In this document: positions 1 to 10,487 of the stretch, piece after piece
Layout: each line of letters starts with the position of its first letter
Numbering within the stretch: position 1 is the first letter of the stretch
Assembly: GCA_000697335.1 (NCBI GenBank)
Contig: JNEM01016185.1
Coordinates: 1 to 56,153 of the forward strand
From: Conidiobolus incongruus B7586
Taxonomy: Eukaryota; Entomophthoromycota; Entomophthoromycetes; Entomophthorales; Conidiobolaceae
Direction: 5' to 3'
Length of the DNA: 56,153 bases
Notes under the pieces: generated by a model
What the model saw: only the letters and a program-made list of their open reading frames with translations
The model's database searches: none
Told to the model about the DNA's origin: nothing
Program-made: the position numbers and the translations under genes

Positions 1-722
1 TTAAATTATATTTTAATATATATAAAATTAATTTAAAAATAAATAATTATCTTTATAGATATAATTATCAAAAATTAAATAATTTTAAATAGTTTTCTTA
101 TAATTATTATTATAATTAGTCCAAAGATATATAGAAGTTTGAAATATTTTAAAAGTTCCTTATAATTTTAAAATAGTTTTATAAATCTCCTACTTTATAA
201 TCAAAATTAATCTTTTTAAAATAATAATTAAAAAGTTTAAGCTTTTTCTTTTCAAAGTTATAGAGTATTAAAAATACAATATATTATTATCTATAAATAT
301 TATATATAATTTTAATTTTAGTTATAGTATTATATAATTTATTTATATTTTCAAATTTTATATGAATTTTTATTTTATATTGACTTCTTATCAATTTTGA
401 AATTTGTTACAAGATAATCAAAAGATTAGAATAAATATATTAATATATTTCAAAAAAAGTTATATAAACGATAACTTTTGATTATTAGAAGAATTGATAT
501 ATTTTATGATTCCCAACCCAATAAAGATGTATAATATTATTTTAATTCAAAGTATATTATAATAAAAGTTTTGAATTCAATATAAAAGGAAGTGATTTTA
601 TTTAAACAAATGAAATTATATCTCATTTAATATTTTGAATTGAGTTAAATATTAGAATAAAAAATTTCTATATTAATATTGGATTTAATATTATTATTTT
701 ATTATAAATAATTAATATATAT
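1..722. other. AT-rich intergenic stretch, downstream of receptor 1
   Basis: No supportable gene. The stretch lies 3' of the minus-strand receptor that ends at 723 and consists of A/T runs with scattered short TA tracts. I see no repeat unit, inverted end or open frame worth naming. Confidence 0.6.
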
Positions 723-1676
723 CTACTGATTCGAAAACAAAGTTTTAATAAATTTTGTAAATTTGGCTTGAATCCTTATTAACATCATTACTATTTCATT
801 ATTTACTTCAGGTTGAAAGGTAATGGTAATTATTGGATTAATCGAAATAGTTCCATGTACTAGAGTAAAAGATACTGCATCGAGGAAAGGTGGTCTTTTG
901 AATCCGATAACGTACTTCAAGATCCATGTAATATAAGAGATCATAAAATTTCCATTATATAAAATTAATACCAATATTAATTGAATAATTAATTTGAATT
1001 TCTGTTTCTTGATAACTTTTAGTAAATTACAATCTCCATTATTAATCGCATCTTGTTTCATTAAGTTCAGCTGCTTATTTGCGGTACATCCAACAGAAAA
1101 ATAACAAAATGTAATTATCCAACAAGGTATTAAAAACAAAAACGGGACGATAATTCCAAAAATAGTTGAGGCTTTTCCTGGAACAGCGAATGATATACAG
1201 TGTAAATATGATGCACTAGGGATAGTATCGTTAATAATAATACCGTACATAAACATACTACTTGATGGTAATATAGCCAATATTAGTATTACTAACCAAA
1301 ATTTGAACGATTTTTGAACTTTGTGACATACAATAAGATATCTTAACGATGCCAACACTGCAACACAGGTAATTTCTAATCTGATAATTATTTGTTGAAT
1401 TAAACCAAATACTTGGCATTTTACAGTATATGCTTTTAACCAAGGAGAGCCTAGTATTAACTTGATAATAGATAAAATTCCTAGTTCAATACAATTTATA
1501 AGTTCAAGTATGCATAGAATCAAGATTAGTCTTATTTCAGCTGATTTTAATGTACATTTTTTAACTAAAATATAAATTAAAAAAATATTAAAAATTATAG
1601 CGAATATAGATTGAAGTATTATAATTGAAGAAAAAGTTATATTAATAAAATACAAATCGTTTATATTTTCTACCAT
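723..1676 (-). CDS. Rhodopsin-like (class A) 7TM receptor 1
   Basis: Predicted G protein-coupled receptor of the plasma membrane, 317 aa in one exon; the ligand is unknown. Hydrophobic segments fall at about 12-37, 47-70, 85-110, 126-146, 172-197, 229-254 and 264-287. Class A landmarks: Asn30 in TM1, Cys87 at the top of TM3 and Cys160 in extracellular loop 2 (probable disulfide), Leu111-Arg112-Tyr113 at the end of TM3 in place of DRY, Pro184 in TM5, and Asn280-Pro281 in TM7 (NPIIT in place of NPxxY). Glu58 sits where class A receptors usually carry Asp2.50, and TM6 has no CWxP motif. The basic tail (KFTKFIKTLF) resembles helix 8. The start matches the MxxxINDLxFIN start of the paralogues. It is the first of six open copies on this strand and one of the more divergent. 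The class A assignment is firm; coupling and ligand are inference only. Confidence 0.88.
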   Translation of the reverse strand: MVENINDLYFINITFSSIIILQSIFAIIFNIFLIYILVKKCTLKSAEIRLILILCILELINCIELGILSIIKLILGSPWLKAYTVKCQVFGLIQQIIIRLEITCVAVLASLRYLIVCHKVQKSFKFWLVILILAILPSSSMFMYGIIINDTIPSASYLHCISFAVPGKASTIFGIIVPFLFLIPCWIITFCYFSVGCTANKQLNLMKQDAINNGDCNLLKVIKKQKFKLIIQLILVLILYNGNFMISYITWILKYVIGFKRPPFLDAVSFTLVHGTISINPIITITFQPEVNNEIVMMLIRIQAKFTKFIKTLFSNQ

Positions 1677-3193
1677 TTTGATTTATAACAAAATTTCGAG
1701 ATTTATTAAACTTTTATATAATAAAATGATAAAATTTGGTCCTCAGGGTTTCGGTATCTCAATGAAAATATTCTATTTTAAGTATTAATCAAGTAATTTT
1801 ATGTTCATATTAATAACTAATTGAATTTTGTAAATATAATTTATTAGTTAAATTTTCAAATTTCAAACTTTATATTATTTAGTATCAATTTGTAACAATT
1901 TGTAAGTTCATCATTTTCCATTTCAAAATCTAATTAATAAAATTTAATAATTTTAAAAAATTTTAGTTTGATATTGTATTATATTCAATTAGTTTAAAAT
2001 TTATGCATTTGATCTTCTAATAAATGTTGCTCAAATTCCCCAATAGACTGTCTTTCCTAACCAATCATCGACTATTGGGATTTTCAATTGTTTATTCAAT
2101 TGGCTAAGTCTTATTTTTGAGTAATTTTTAATAATCAAAAAATATTCGCAAAGAAAATAAATAAAAATATCACTTAAATCTGTTTATATACTTTTTCATA
2201 TATATTTAAAGGGTAATAAAAGATATTACATATTATATGTTCTTTTAACAATAAATAATAAAACCAATACTCATCTGACACTAAAAAATCCTTATTTAAT
2301 ATACTATTATTTATGAATTTAGTTCTGTAAAATCTAAACAAATAAGAGTATATATAATTTCAGAAATAGGAGAATAAGATAGAGCAATTTCCATGAGAAT
2401 TTACTCATATTTATAACAATCTTATTAGAGGAAAAATTAAATTTATGGATCTATATATTTATTCCAATATTAATATATGACCAGCACTTAATGATTCAGT
2501 TAATATCCATATTTAATATTTGGTTCGTAATAGAAATTTTTTTCAAATCCTATTATTGAAATATATTGAAATAGATATGAACAATTTTTTATTTTATAGA
2601 ATAAAAAAAATTTAGACTTTAACAAATTTTAAATTCGATCTACATGAAATTATTTCATCATCTATATGAGAATAATATAGAATAAAAGTGTTTATTATTA
2701 AATTGAATTTCCTGATCTTTCTTCAGGGACTTATTGAATATATATACACCATATCTGAGATTGTCATACGAATGTGTGTTATATTTAATATTATATACAG
2801 GCTATATATATTTATCATACTATATATAATCTAATAATATATAGACTATACGGGTTGATTTTTCTGGCACTTAATTCATAACATATAGTATCATTGCATA
2901 CTTAAATATTACAAAATAATGGCAAATTAGTGAAAAGAGATTATTTGATCATTTAACCCTGAAGTAACCTGATTTATAAATCCGAATATCTTACCTTTTT
3001 TCTAATATTTTATTTCAAAATACTTTATATTGATTGTTTTTAAAAGAATAGATATAATCATTCATATTTTGTATTTTTTTACCTTTAAATTCCATATTTA
3101 ATTTGGTCAGTCCTATATAACAAAAATAGTATAAAGTCAGTGCTTTTATTAGTGTTATTTGTTCTTTAAGGGAAATGATAATATTTGATATTA
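1677..3193. other. Intergenic stretch, receptor 1 to mariner A
   Basis: Upstream region of receptor 1, with no gene I can support. A short inverted repeat (CCCAATAG with CTATTGGG, near 2039-2082) lies about 0.4 kb upstream of the receptor start; its role is unknown. The rest is AT-rich. Confidence 0.5.
1711..1720 (-). promoter_or_regulatory. TATA-like box upstream of receptor 1
   Basis: On the minus strand this reads TATATAAAAG, about 35-45 bases before the start codon of the receptor at 723-1676. Similar TATA-like strings precede other receptors here, but AT-rich DNA gives many by chance. Confidence 0.3.
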
Positions 3194-4497
3194 TTACCTT
3201 GAATTTGAAGAAATGGGAAATTTTTTAATTTCTGATTTTTCAAACATATTATTAGTTTGAAATAAATAAATATATATAAAGTTAATAGGAAATTATATAT
3301 TTTTAATATATATAATAATTTTTTTGATTAAAAAAATAACTTTTTAATATTGGCTGTTTAATTTAATTATGCTTAAACCAAATAGTAATCATCAAAAGTC
3401 TTTTATTTTAGTATCAGTAAAACTTAACCATAAGCCCTCTAAAATTATTCAAAATTTACAAGTAGCTTTTGGTAATAAAGTATTATCTAAATCAACAATT
3501 TATTGCTAAGTAAATCACTTTAAAACTAAGAGAGAAACTATCTAAAACCTGTTAAAATCTAAAAAACTAACTTCAACTGTTATTCTTTCAATTGTTAATA
3601 AAATGAAAAAATATATTGAAAAGCACCTTTTTATTTCAGCTAAAGAATTATCTAAGCACTTTAATATTAATCTTACAAGTATTTTATATATATTAAAGTT
3701 TAAACTCAAATTAATAAATAAAAATATAAAATAGGTACCTTATAATTTAACTAGAGCTTAAAAAAAAGCTAGAGTAGCTATTATTAAACAAAACTTACTA
3801 AAATATTACTAGAAGCTTAATCTTTTACAGTGAATAATTACAATTGATGAATCTTAGATCTTTATATATAATCCTTTACTAAAACACAAATCAAAATGCT
3901 AGATTAAGCTAAATCAACCCCCTTTACAAATCCCTTTAAATAAACATTTTGTTAATAAGTAAATGTTAATTATTGTAATAAATTATAATAATATATGCTA
4001 CCTTTATTTAGTTCCTGAAGGAAAATTAATTAATAATAAACTTTATATTGCTTTTTTAAATAAAAGTATTTTTAATTAATGTTCTTAATATAATTTAAGA
4101 AAACCTATTATTTTACATGATAATTATAAAATTCATAAATCTAAAGCTTTAAAAAACTTTCTAATTAAAAATAACTGGAAAAAACTACCATATCTAGTAT
4201 ATTCTTTAGATTATAACTTATATGATTATAATTGCTTTAGGCAATTAAAAAACCAGCTTATAAGAAAGAAAATTTCTATAAGAAAATTTAATTGGTTTGT
4301 AAAACATCAAATTTTAGTCTTTAATAAAAAGAATTGTTTTTTAGGTGTTAGATCTTTGCTAAAAATATAGCAAAAAGTTATTAATAATAAAAGAAACTAT
4401 TAAATTTATATTATATATTTATTTTTATATATTATATATTAAAATATTTATTTATTTTTAATTGCAAAAAATTCCCATTATTAAAAATACAGAGTAA
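3194..4497 (+). mobile_element. Mariner-family transposon, copy A (inactive)
   Basis: Tc1/mariner DNA transposon of 1,304 bp flanked by a TA duplication. The left end (TTACCTTGAATTTGAAG...AATGGGAAATTTTTT) and the inverted right end (TTACTCTGTATTTTTAA...AATGGGAATTTTTT) form imperfect terminal inverted repeats. The transposase region runs from ATG 3369 to TAA 4401-4403, exactly 345 codons and so without net indels, but many in-frame stops lie where copy B has Trp or Gln. The N-terminal mariner helix-turn-helix part is readable. The second catalytic Asp is kept (LHDNYKIH), with 34 residues between it and the third (DD34D). Two extra stops relative to B are TAA at a Trp codon (3507-3509) and TAA at a Gln codon in the KRP-upstream segment. 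The whole element contains no CpG. Confidence 0.9.
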
Positions 4498-5156
4498 TAT
4501 TAAGCAATTTCTCAATTTCTTGAAAAGTTTAATGATTTAATAATTATTTAATTTATATATATTCAAGTTATTTTAGAATATATTCTTGAATTTCAATCAT
4601 CTTATAATTAATAAAATATTATTATATATCCAATATTAGCTAAACTCTGCTATCTAATATTATATAAATATATTTTAAATTTATTTGCTTAATATATTCT
4701 AAAACCAAAATTAATATTATTGAATAAATTTATAAAATTTTTATTATCTAAATATTAATTTTATAATTAAAAAGGTTGAATTTTAATATTTGAGACTTTT
4801 AAAGTTTGATATATATTAATTTTCTGGTTACTTAATATTATTTTATAAAAGAATCTAGATAATAAAAAAATACAAAGAGAAATGCTCATTTTGTATATTT
4901 AATATTAATCTTTCTATTTGATATCAATTGAATATTTTTAATTTCATATATTTAGTCATATAGATATTCAACTAAAATAATCATAACTAGCAATATTTTA
5001 CACCTTGGATATATAAAAATTGAATTAGGGTATATCTTATTTTATTAAGTATAATTCAAAAAAATATCTTAATCTTAATATTATTATTTATAATAATAAT
5101 ATTAAAGAATATTTGATATTTGGATGAAATATTAATGAAATAATGCATGAAGATAT

Positions 5157-5187
<31 letters not shown>

Positions 5188-7303
5188 ACATGCTCAATAT
5201 ATTTAATTAAGTAATTAATAAAATATCGATCTAATGAGTGAAGTCTTTCAACTAAATATCTAATAAATTTACTAATTACAATAATCAGATATTGCCAATA
5301 ATTCAAATTTTGCATATTTTATAATAATCCAAAACAGGTGATTCAGTTTTAATATTTATAAAATGAAATATTTTTATGGATTTTTTTAATTTATTAGTTT
5401 TTTATCATATGATAAGTTAATAATTTTAAATTCACAGACCAAAAAAATGAAAATATATAGATTTATTATTAAAATACAATGAAAACATTTAAAAAAACTC
5501 AAAATTGAACTAATCAAATTATTGAAAATATATTTTTAACATATATTTAGCTAGGATTAGTTATAATTTTTATAATATTTATCAATAATTAAAATGAATC
5601 ATAAATAATATAATATATTAATAGATTCAAAATACCTAACTTCTTAAATTAGTACAAAATAATAAATTATTGGTATTATAAATCCTAAAAAAATAGTCAG
5701 ATTTATTTTAAAAGTTAACAACAATATATTTATATTTTTCATATTATTTGCTTGAAAATTATTTAGATGGATTAATTTACAATTTGGTAATAAATTTTAT
5801 AATTCAATGTTAAAAAAATTATTTCAACATTGTACCCAATAAATTTATATCAAAGATATTAAATTAATTGTATTAAATATATTCGTTTGAAATATTTTAA
5901 TTATGCTTGCACTTCAATCAATTTAATATACCCTATATTTACATTAGTGTGTAAGATATTACTAGCCTATATATTGATTTAAAGGTATGATTTTGAAAAT
6001 TAGCTAAATAAGTAATTCTGGTTTATATTATCAATCTTATGAATGGTTTGAGATTGATTTTAAGAAATTGAAATAAATTGAAGTGTATAAGTGATTCAGT
6101 CCGAACAGTATTCTCTGTGGACTTTATGCTACATTCAGTCAGTAGGATTTCAATGTGAAAATTGCTTCAGTATCAGTTTTATCATTTATTAATTTTTTAA
6201 TACTGTCAGAAAGTATAGAAGAATTGGTCATTTTGGGTCGAAGTGTTAATTTTACTCTTATCATCGATATTTTCTTTTTATATATACTGAATAATTAATT
6301 GAAATTTAAGGCTTAAAACTTCGTATATTCTTTGTCATCCATTTACTAAAACCAGGAAGTTAACTATTGAATGGCTATTACAGCATCTTTCTTATTCCTG
6401 ATATTTTGTTGGAAAACCAGTTTATCATATTTGTCGATAAGGTGAGCAGCGTATAAATATTAAAATAATATGAAGCGTTAGGTGAATATTAATGTTGATA
6501 ACTCATAGCTATTATTACAACACAAATGATTAAAGTAATGACTAAATTACTATTAGTATTTATCGTACATAATAAAGATTTTATTATATCTGTTTTTACC
6601 TTTATATTTAAGGGTGCGATTTTTAGTAAGTAATCGCCTATTCTTGATAGGGCTATATTTGTGTTAGTGTACTTAACAGTAGCTGTGAACTTTTTTATAG
6701 CTATTACATTTCAGCGATGAGTGAATAATTAACTAGTGCTTATATTAGTAAGATATGAAGATAAATGTAAAAAAATTGCTTTCAACTGTACAAATTGAGA
6801 ATTTTAATGAAGATTTAGAAAATTATGATAGCATCTTCAAGAAAATAATTTTACACTTTATTTTGGAACAACATAATTAACAAATTTTGAAATTTATATT
6901 TCAGTTAAATATTAAATAAATGAGATTATGACTTTTTAATTTGATAAGCGATGGCTATTAATTTATTGTTTTACTTAAAATTTGTGTATTTAATAAATAT
7001 CAATATTAATAAGATCACAAAGTAATATTAAAGATTAGTTATAATCTATCCTCTTATTCTGACCAATTTCAATTTATATGCCTTTAGTTTTCAGATTTCG
7101 AATAATTTGATTAAAATTATAGTGGCAGTTATTATGTAATTATATTAAATGATATTATCAATGTATTTGGATATGAGAAAAATATTACTGTATTTTTTTA
7201 AATTGTTTCATATACAAGGATTCAATTATTAAATAATATTCAAGAACATTATATATAATATAAGATATTTATTCAATATAAATAATAATAAATAATGTTT
7301 GCC
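4498..7303. other. Intergenic stretch, mariner A to receptor 2, with a possible gene relic
   Basis: Mostly AT-rich with no gene. From about 6050 to 6720 the composition is less AT-rich. On the minus strand 6484-6716 is open for about 75 codons with protein-like content (for example IALSRIGDYLLKIAPL), but it has no start codon and no family I recognise, so it may be the relic of a decayed gene. A TA dinucleotide tract lies at 5161-5187. Confidence 0.4.
5161..5187. repeat. AT dinucleotide microsatellite
   Basis: About 13 uninterrupted AT units. It also creates a false small open frame on the minus strand, rich in alternating Ile and Tyr. Confidence 0.95.
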
Positions 7304-8257
7304 TTATTGATTATTGAAAATATTTCGAATCCTTTTCTTAAATCTAGCTTGAAATCTTATGAGAATGAATTGAAATTCGTTATTCACGTCGGGTTGAAAT
7401 GTGATAGTAATTATTGGATTAATTGCTATGGTACCATGAACCATGATAAAAACTAGTGCATCTACAATTGGTGTTCTTTTGTATCCAATAGCATATTTTA
7501 GTATAAAAGTAATATAAGACAACATAAAATTCACATTATAAATCACAAATACTAATAATAATTGAATTACTAATTTGAACTTTTGTTTTGTAATAATTTT
7601 CATTAGATGCTCATCTCCATTGGTGGCTGCTTCTTGTTTAACAACGTTGAGATTGTTATTTGCTGTCATTCCAATAGCAAAATAACAATAAGTAATAATC
7701 CAACAAGGGATAAGATATAGGAAAGGAATGATAATGGTCATAATACTAGTCAATTTACTCGGATTGGAATAAGGTTGGCAGTGTAAATAGGACACAGCAG
7801 GCGTTGCATCCTTGATAGCAGCACCATAGATGTAAATGACTGAGGTGGGAGTCAAAGACAAAACTAAAACAACTATCCAAAACCTGAGACTTTTTTCAAT
7901 TTTATGGCAAACAATCAGGTATCTCAAAAATGATAATATACAAACGGTTGTAATTTCCACCCTAGCAATCCATTGAACAATAAAACTAACAATTCTACAT
8001 TGCAAAGTACCCGCACTCAAATATTGATGACCATACCTTATCTTTCCGATTGCGAATATGAGTAATTCCGATCCTGCAATTAATTCAATAAAACAAAAAA
8101 TACAAATTAATCTAATTTCAGTATTTTTATAATCACATTTCTTAATTAAAATATAAATTAATAAAATATTCACAATTAAAATAAATGAGGAGTATAATAT
8201 TGTAATAGAATTAAATGTATAATTAATGAACTTTAAATCGTTAATATCAAACTTCAT
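7304..8257 (-). CDS. Rhodopsin-like (class A) 7TM receptor 2
   Basis: Predicted plasma-membrane GPCR, 317 aa in a single exon, aligning without gaps to receptors 1, 3 and 6. Cys87 and Cys160 are the expected TM3-ECL2 disulfide pair. Leu111-Arg112-Tyr113 replaces DRY, and Asn280-Pro281 begins the TM7 NPIIT motif. TM5 carries IPCWIITYCYF (183-193). The third intracellular loop (about 200-228) is short, hydrophilic and basic at its end (KQKFK), as expected for a G-protein contact. The C-terminus RFQARFKKRIRNIF is an amphipathic basic helix-8-like tail. It is the close paralogue of receptor 3: 46 of the first 66 aligned positions are identical by direct count. The next receptor on this strand lies more than 5 kb away, so each copy is probably transcribed alone. 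Ligand unknown. Confidence 0.9.
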   Translation of the reverse strand: MKFDINDLKFINYTFNSITILYSSFILIVNILLIYILIKKCDYKNTEIRLICIFCFIELIAGSELLIFAIGKIRYGHQYLSAGTLQCRIVSFIVQWIARVEITTVCILSFLRYLIVCHKIEKSLRFWIVVLVLSLTPTSVIYIYGAAIKDATPAVSYLHCQPYSNPSKLTSIMTIIIPFLYLIPCWIITYCYFAIGMTANNNLNVVKQEAATNGDEHLMKIITKQKFKLVIQLLLVFVIYNVNFMLSYITFILKYAIGYKRTPIVDALVFIMVHGTIAINPIITITFQPDVNNEFQFILIRFQARFKKRIRNIFNNQ

Positions 8258-9167
8258 TATGATTATTAAATTAATGAAGAATAAAGAATTTTTTCATTGT
8301 AAAATTGTTTTATAAACCTTTTAAGTTTTAATTGGACTCAGTTTGAAATCTTTCTTTTAAGACATCATTAAATTTATATCAATCATTTAATATATTTTGA
8401 ATTTTAGAATTCTATAATTATTTCATTTGTTTTGCGATTTTATTTTGTTAAAAATTGACATATTTAGTAAAATATAATTTAAGTTGATTTGTTTGTTGAA
8501 ATTATCTTCGTATTTTACCACATTAGCGATTGTATTCATATTTTAATCGAATAAAATGCTGCTATGAAGATATTTATGTCAATATTTGTTGGTTTATATA
8601 TCATGTTAATTAAATAATCTTTTTTAATCAAGATCCACAATACATCAATTGACTATTTTCTGAATGAATATAAGATTTTTCCTTTGATAAATTTTTAATT
8701 TAATCAAGTACAAGAGTTTGAAGATCAATTCAAATTATGGTTGAAATATTTAAATCAAATATAACATTAAATTCTTAGATAATGTGTATTAATATCCTAA
8801 AATGCATAATTATATAAATATACTAAACAAAAAAAATAGAGAATACAATCAATCATATATGATAAATTGGCCTCTGTCAACAATTGATAATACCTTTGTT
8901 AGAATAACTAATATTTGGAAATTCAATAATTTTTCATATAATCATATTGCTATACAGGATTGATTTATATTAATGTCCACATATAATAAACTAATGATAA
9001 TTATTTAACAATCCTTGATATTAGATAAAATTTCTTATAAAATTTTTTATTATTAGGGTATAATATCCATCAAATATTATCAATTCCAAATTTATATACT
9101 CAGTTAAGATTCTAATAGCAAAATGATAAAACTCTAAATAAACAATTAAATGAGTAATATAATATTA
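8258..9167. other. Intergenic stretch, receptor 2 to mariner B
   Basis: AT-rich, no gene or structured repeat seen. It contains the presumed receptor 2 promoter at its left end and ends at the TA target site of mariner copy B. Confidence 0.5.
8308..8316 (-). promoter_or_regulatory. TATA-like box upstream of receptor 2
   Basis: TTTATAAAA-type string about 50-60 bases before the receptor 2 start codon, at a spacing similar to those of receptors 1 and 4. Weak evidence in AT-rich DNA. Confidence 0.25.
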
Positions 9168-10487
9168 TTAGTATGGAAATTAAGAAATGGCAAATTTTTT
9201 AATTTCTGATCTTTCAAACATATTATATGTTTTGAAAGATTATATATATATAAAATATATAGGAAAATAAATATTTTCAAACTATATATATATATTCAAT
9301 TTTAATTATTTTTTTTATTAAAATATTTTGATTTTAAAATTTACACTTAAATTTAATCATGCTTAAACTAGATTGTGATTATCAAAAGGCTTTTATTTTT
9401 GTATCTTTAAAACTTAACCATAAACCCTCTAAAATCATCCAAAACTTGCAAACAGTTTATAGAGATGGTGCTTTATCTAAAACTACCATATATCACTGGA
9501 TTTGTGATTTTAAAGCTGGAAGGGACACTATTCAAAATTTACCAAAATCTAAAAGACCAATTTCTACTGTCACTCTTTTACTTACCAATAGAGTAAAAAA
9601 ATATATTAAGAAATACCCTTTTATTTCTGCTAGAGAACTATTAAAGCAATTTAATATTAATTATACAAGCATGTTATATTTACTTAAGTTTAAACTTGGA
9701 TTAATTAATAAAAATGCAAAATAGATACCTTATAATTTAACAGAAGCCTAAAAGAAAATTAGAGTAGCTATAGCTAAACTAAACTTATTAAGGTATAACC
9801 AAAAACAAAGGTTTTTACAGTGAATACTTGCAATTGATGAATCTTGGATTTCTTTATATAATCTTTTACCTAAAAATAAAACAAGATGTTAGGTTAAGCC
9901 AAATCAATCCCCTCCACAAATTCCAATGAATAAACACTTTAAATATAAGTGAATGTTAATTGTTGTAATGGATTATAATGGTATATGGTCTTCTTATTTA
10001 ATACCTCAAGGAAAATCAATTAATAGTAAGTTATATATTACTTTTTTAAATAAAACAATTTCTAAATGGTGTTCTCAATATAAATTAAAGACACCTATTA
10101 TTTTGCATAATAATTGTAAAATACATAAAGCTAAAGCTGTAAAAGATTTTTTATATAAAAAAAATTGGAGGGAGTTACCACATCCAGTATATTCACCTGA
10201 TTATAATCCATGTGATTATAATTGTTTTGGACAATTAAAAAAACAGCTTGCAGGAAAAAAAATTCCTGCAAACAAATTAAATTGGTTTGTGAAACATCAA
10301 ATTTCAGTCCTTAATAAAAAGAACTGTTTTTTAGGTATTAGAAGCTTACCAAAGGTATGGAAAAGAGTTATTAATAATAAAGGAGGCTATTAATTTTATA
10401 TTATTCATTAAATTTTATATATTATTTATTAAGTTATTTGTTTAATTTTAATTTTAAAATTGTGCCATTACTTAATTTCTGCACTAA
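9168..10487 (+). mobile_element. Mariner-family transposon, copy B (best preserved)
   Basis: 1,320-bp Tc1/mariner element flanked by TA (9166-9167 and 10488-10489). The ends are inverted repeats: left TTAGTATGGAAATTAAGAAA, right (reverse complement) TTAGTGCAGAAATTAAGTAA, followed in both by TGGCA. It belongs to a different subfamily from copies A and D, whose ends begin TTACC or TTACT. A further short palindrome just inside the left end (CTTTCAAACATATTATATG then TTTTGAAAG) may be a subterminal site. The transposase frame at 9359-10393 is described separately. The element holds no CpG in 1.3 kb. Confidence 0.93.
9359..10393 (+). pseudogene. Mariner transposase of copy B, one frame with five stops
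   Basis: Reads in a single frame of 345 codons, the normal length for a mariner transposase, with no frameshift but five internal stops: 9722-9724 TAG, 9749-9751 TAA, 9821-9823 TGA, 9890-9892 TAG and 9950-9952 TGA. By alignment to the mariner family these sit at expected Trp, Gln, Trp, Trp and Trp positions (for example before IPYNLT and before ILAIDESW). Residues 1-121 hold the N-terminal helix-turn-helix (YRDGALSKTTIYHW, KSKRP). The C-terminal catalytic part holds AIDESW with the first Asp and SPDYNPCDYNCF with the third, at DD34D spacing. The second catalytic Asp is changed to Asn (LHNNCKIH), whereas copies A and D keep Asp. Seven other Trp codons remain TGG. As it stands the gene cannot give active transposase. 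Confidence 0.92.

Noticed and set aside
5088-5315. 75-codon minus-strand frame
   Set aside because: It spans the AT microsatellite, which yields an Ile/Tyr run; the rest is chance composition.
9722-9952. Reassigned genetic code, because mariner frames contain stops at Trp and Gln positions
   Set aside because: TAG, TAA and TGA are all found at Trp positions within the same element family, while the host genes (receptors, oxidoreductase, repeat protein) end normally at standard stops and use TGG for Trp. Mutation explains the stops better than a code change.
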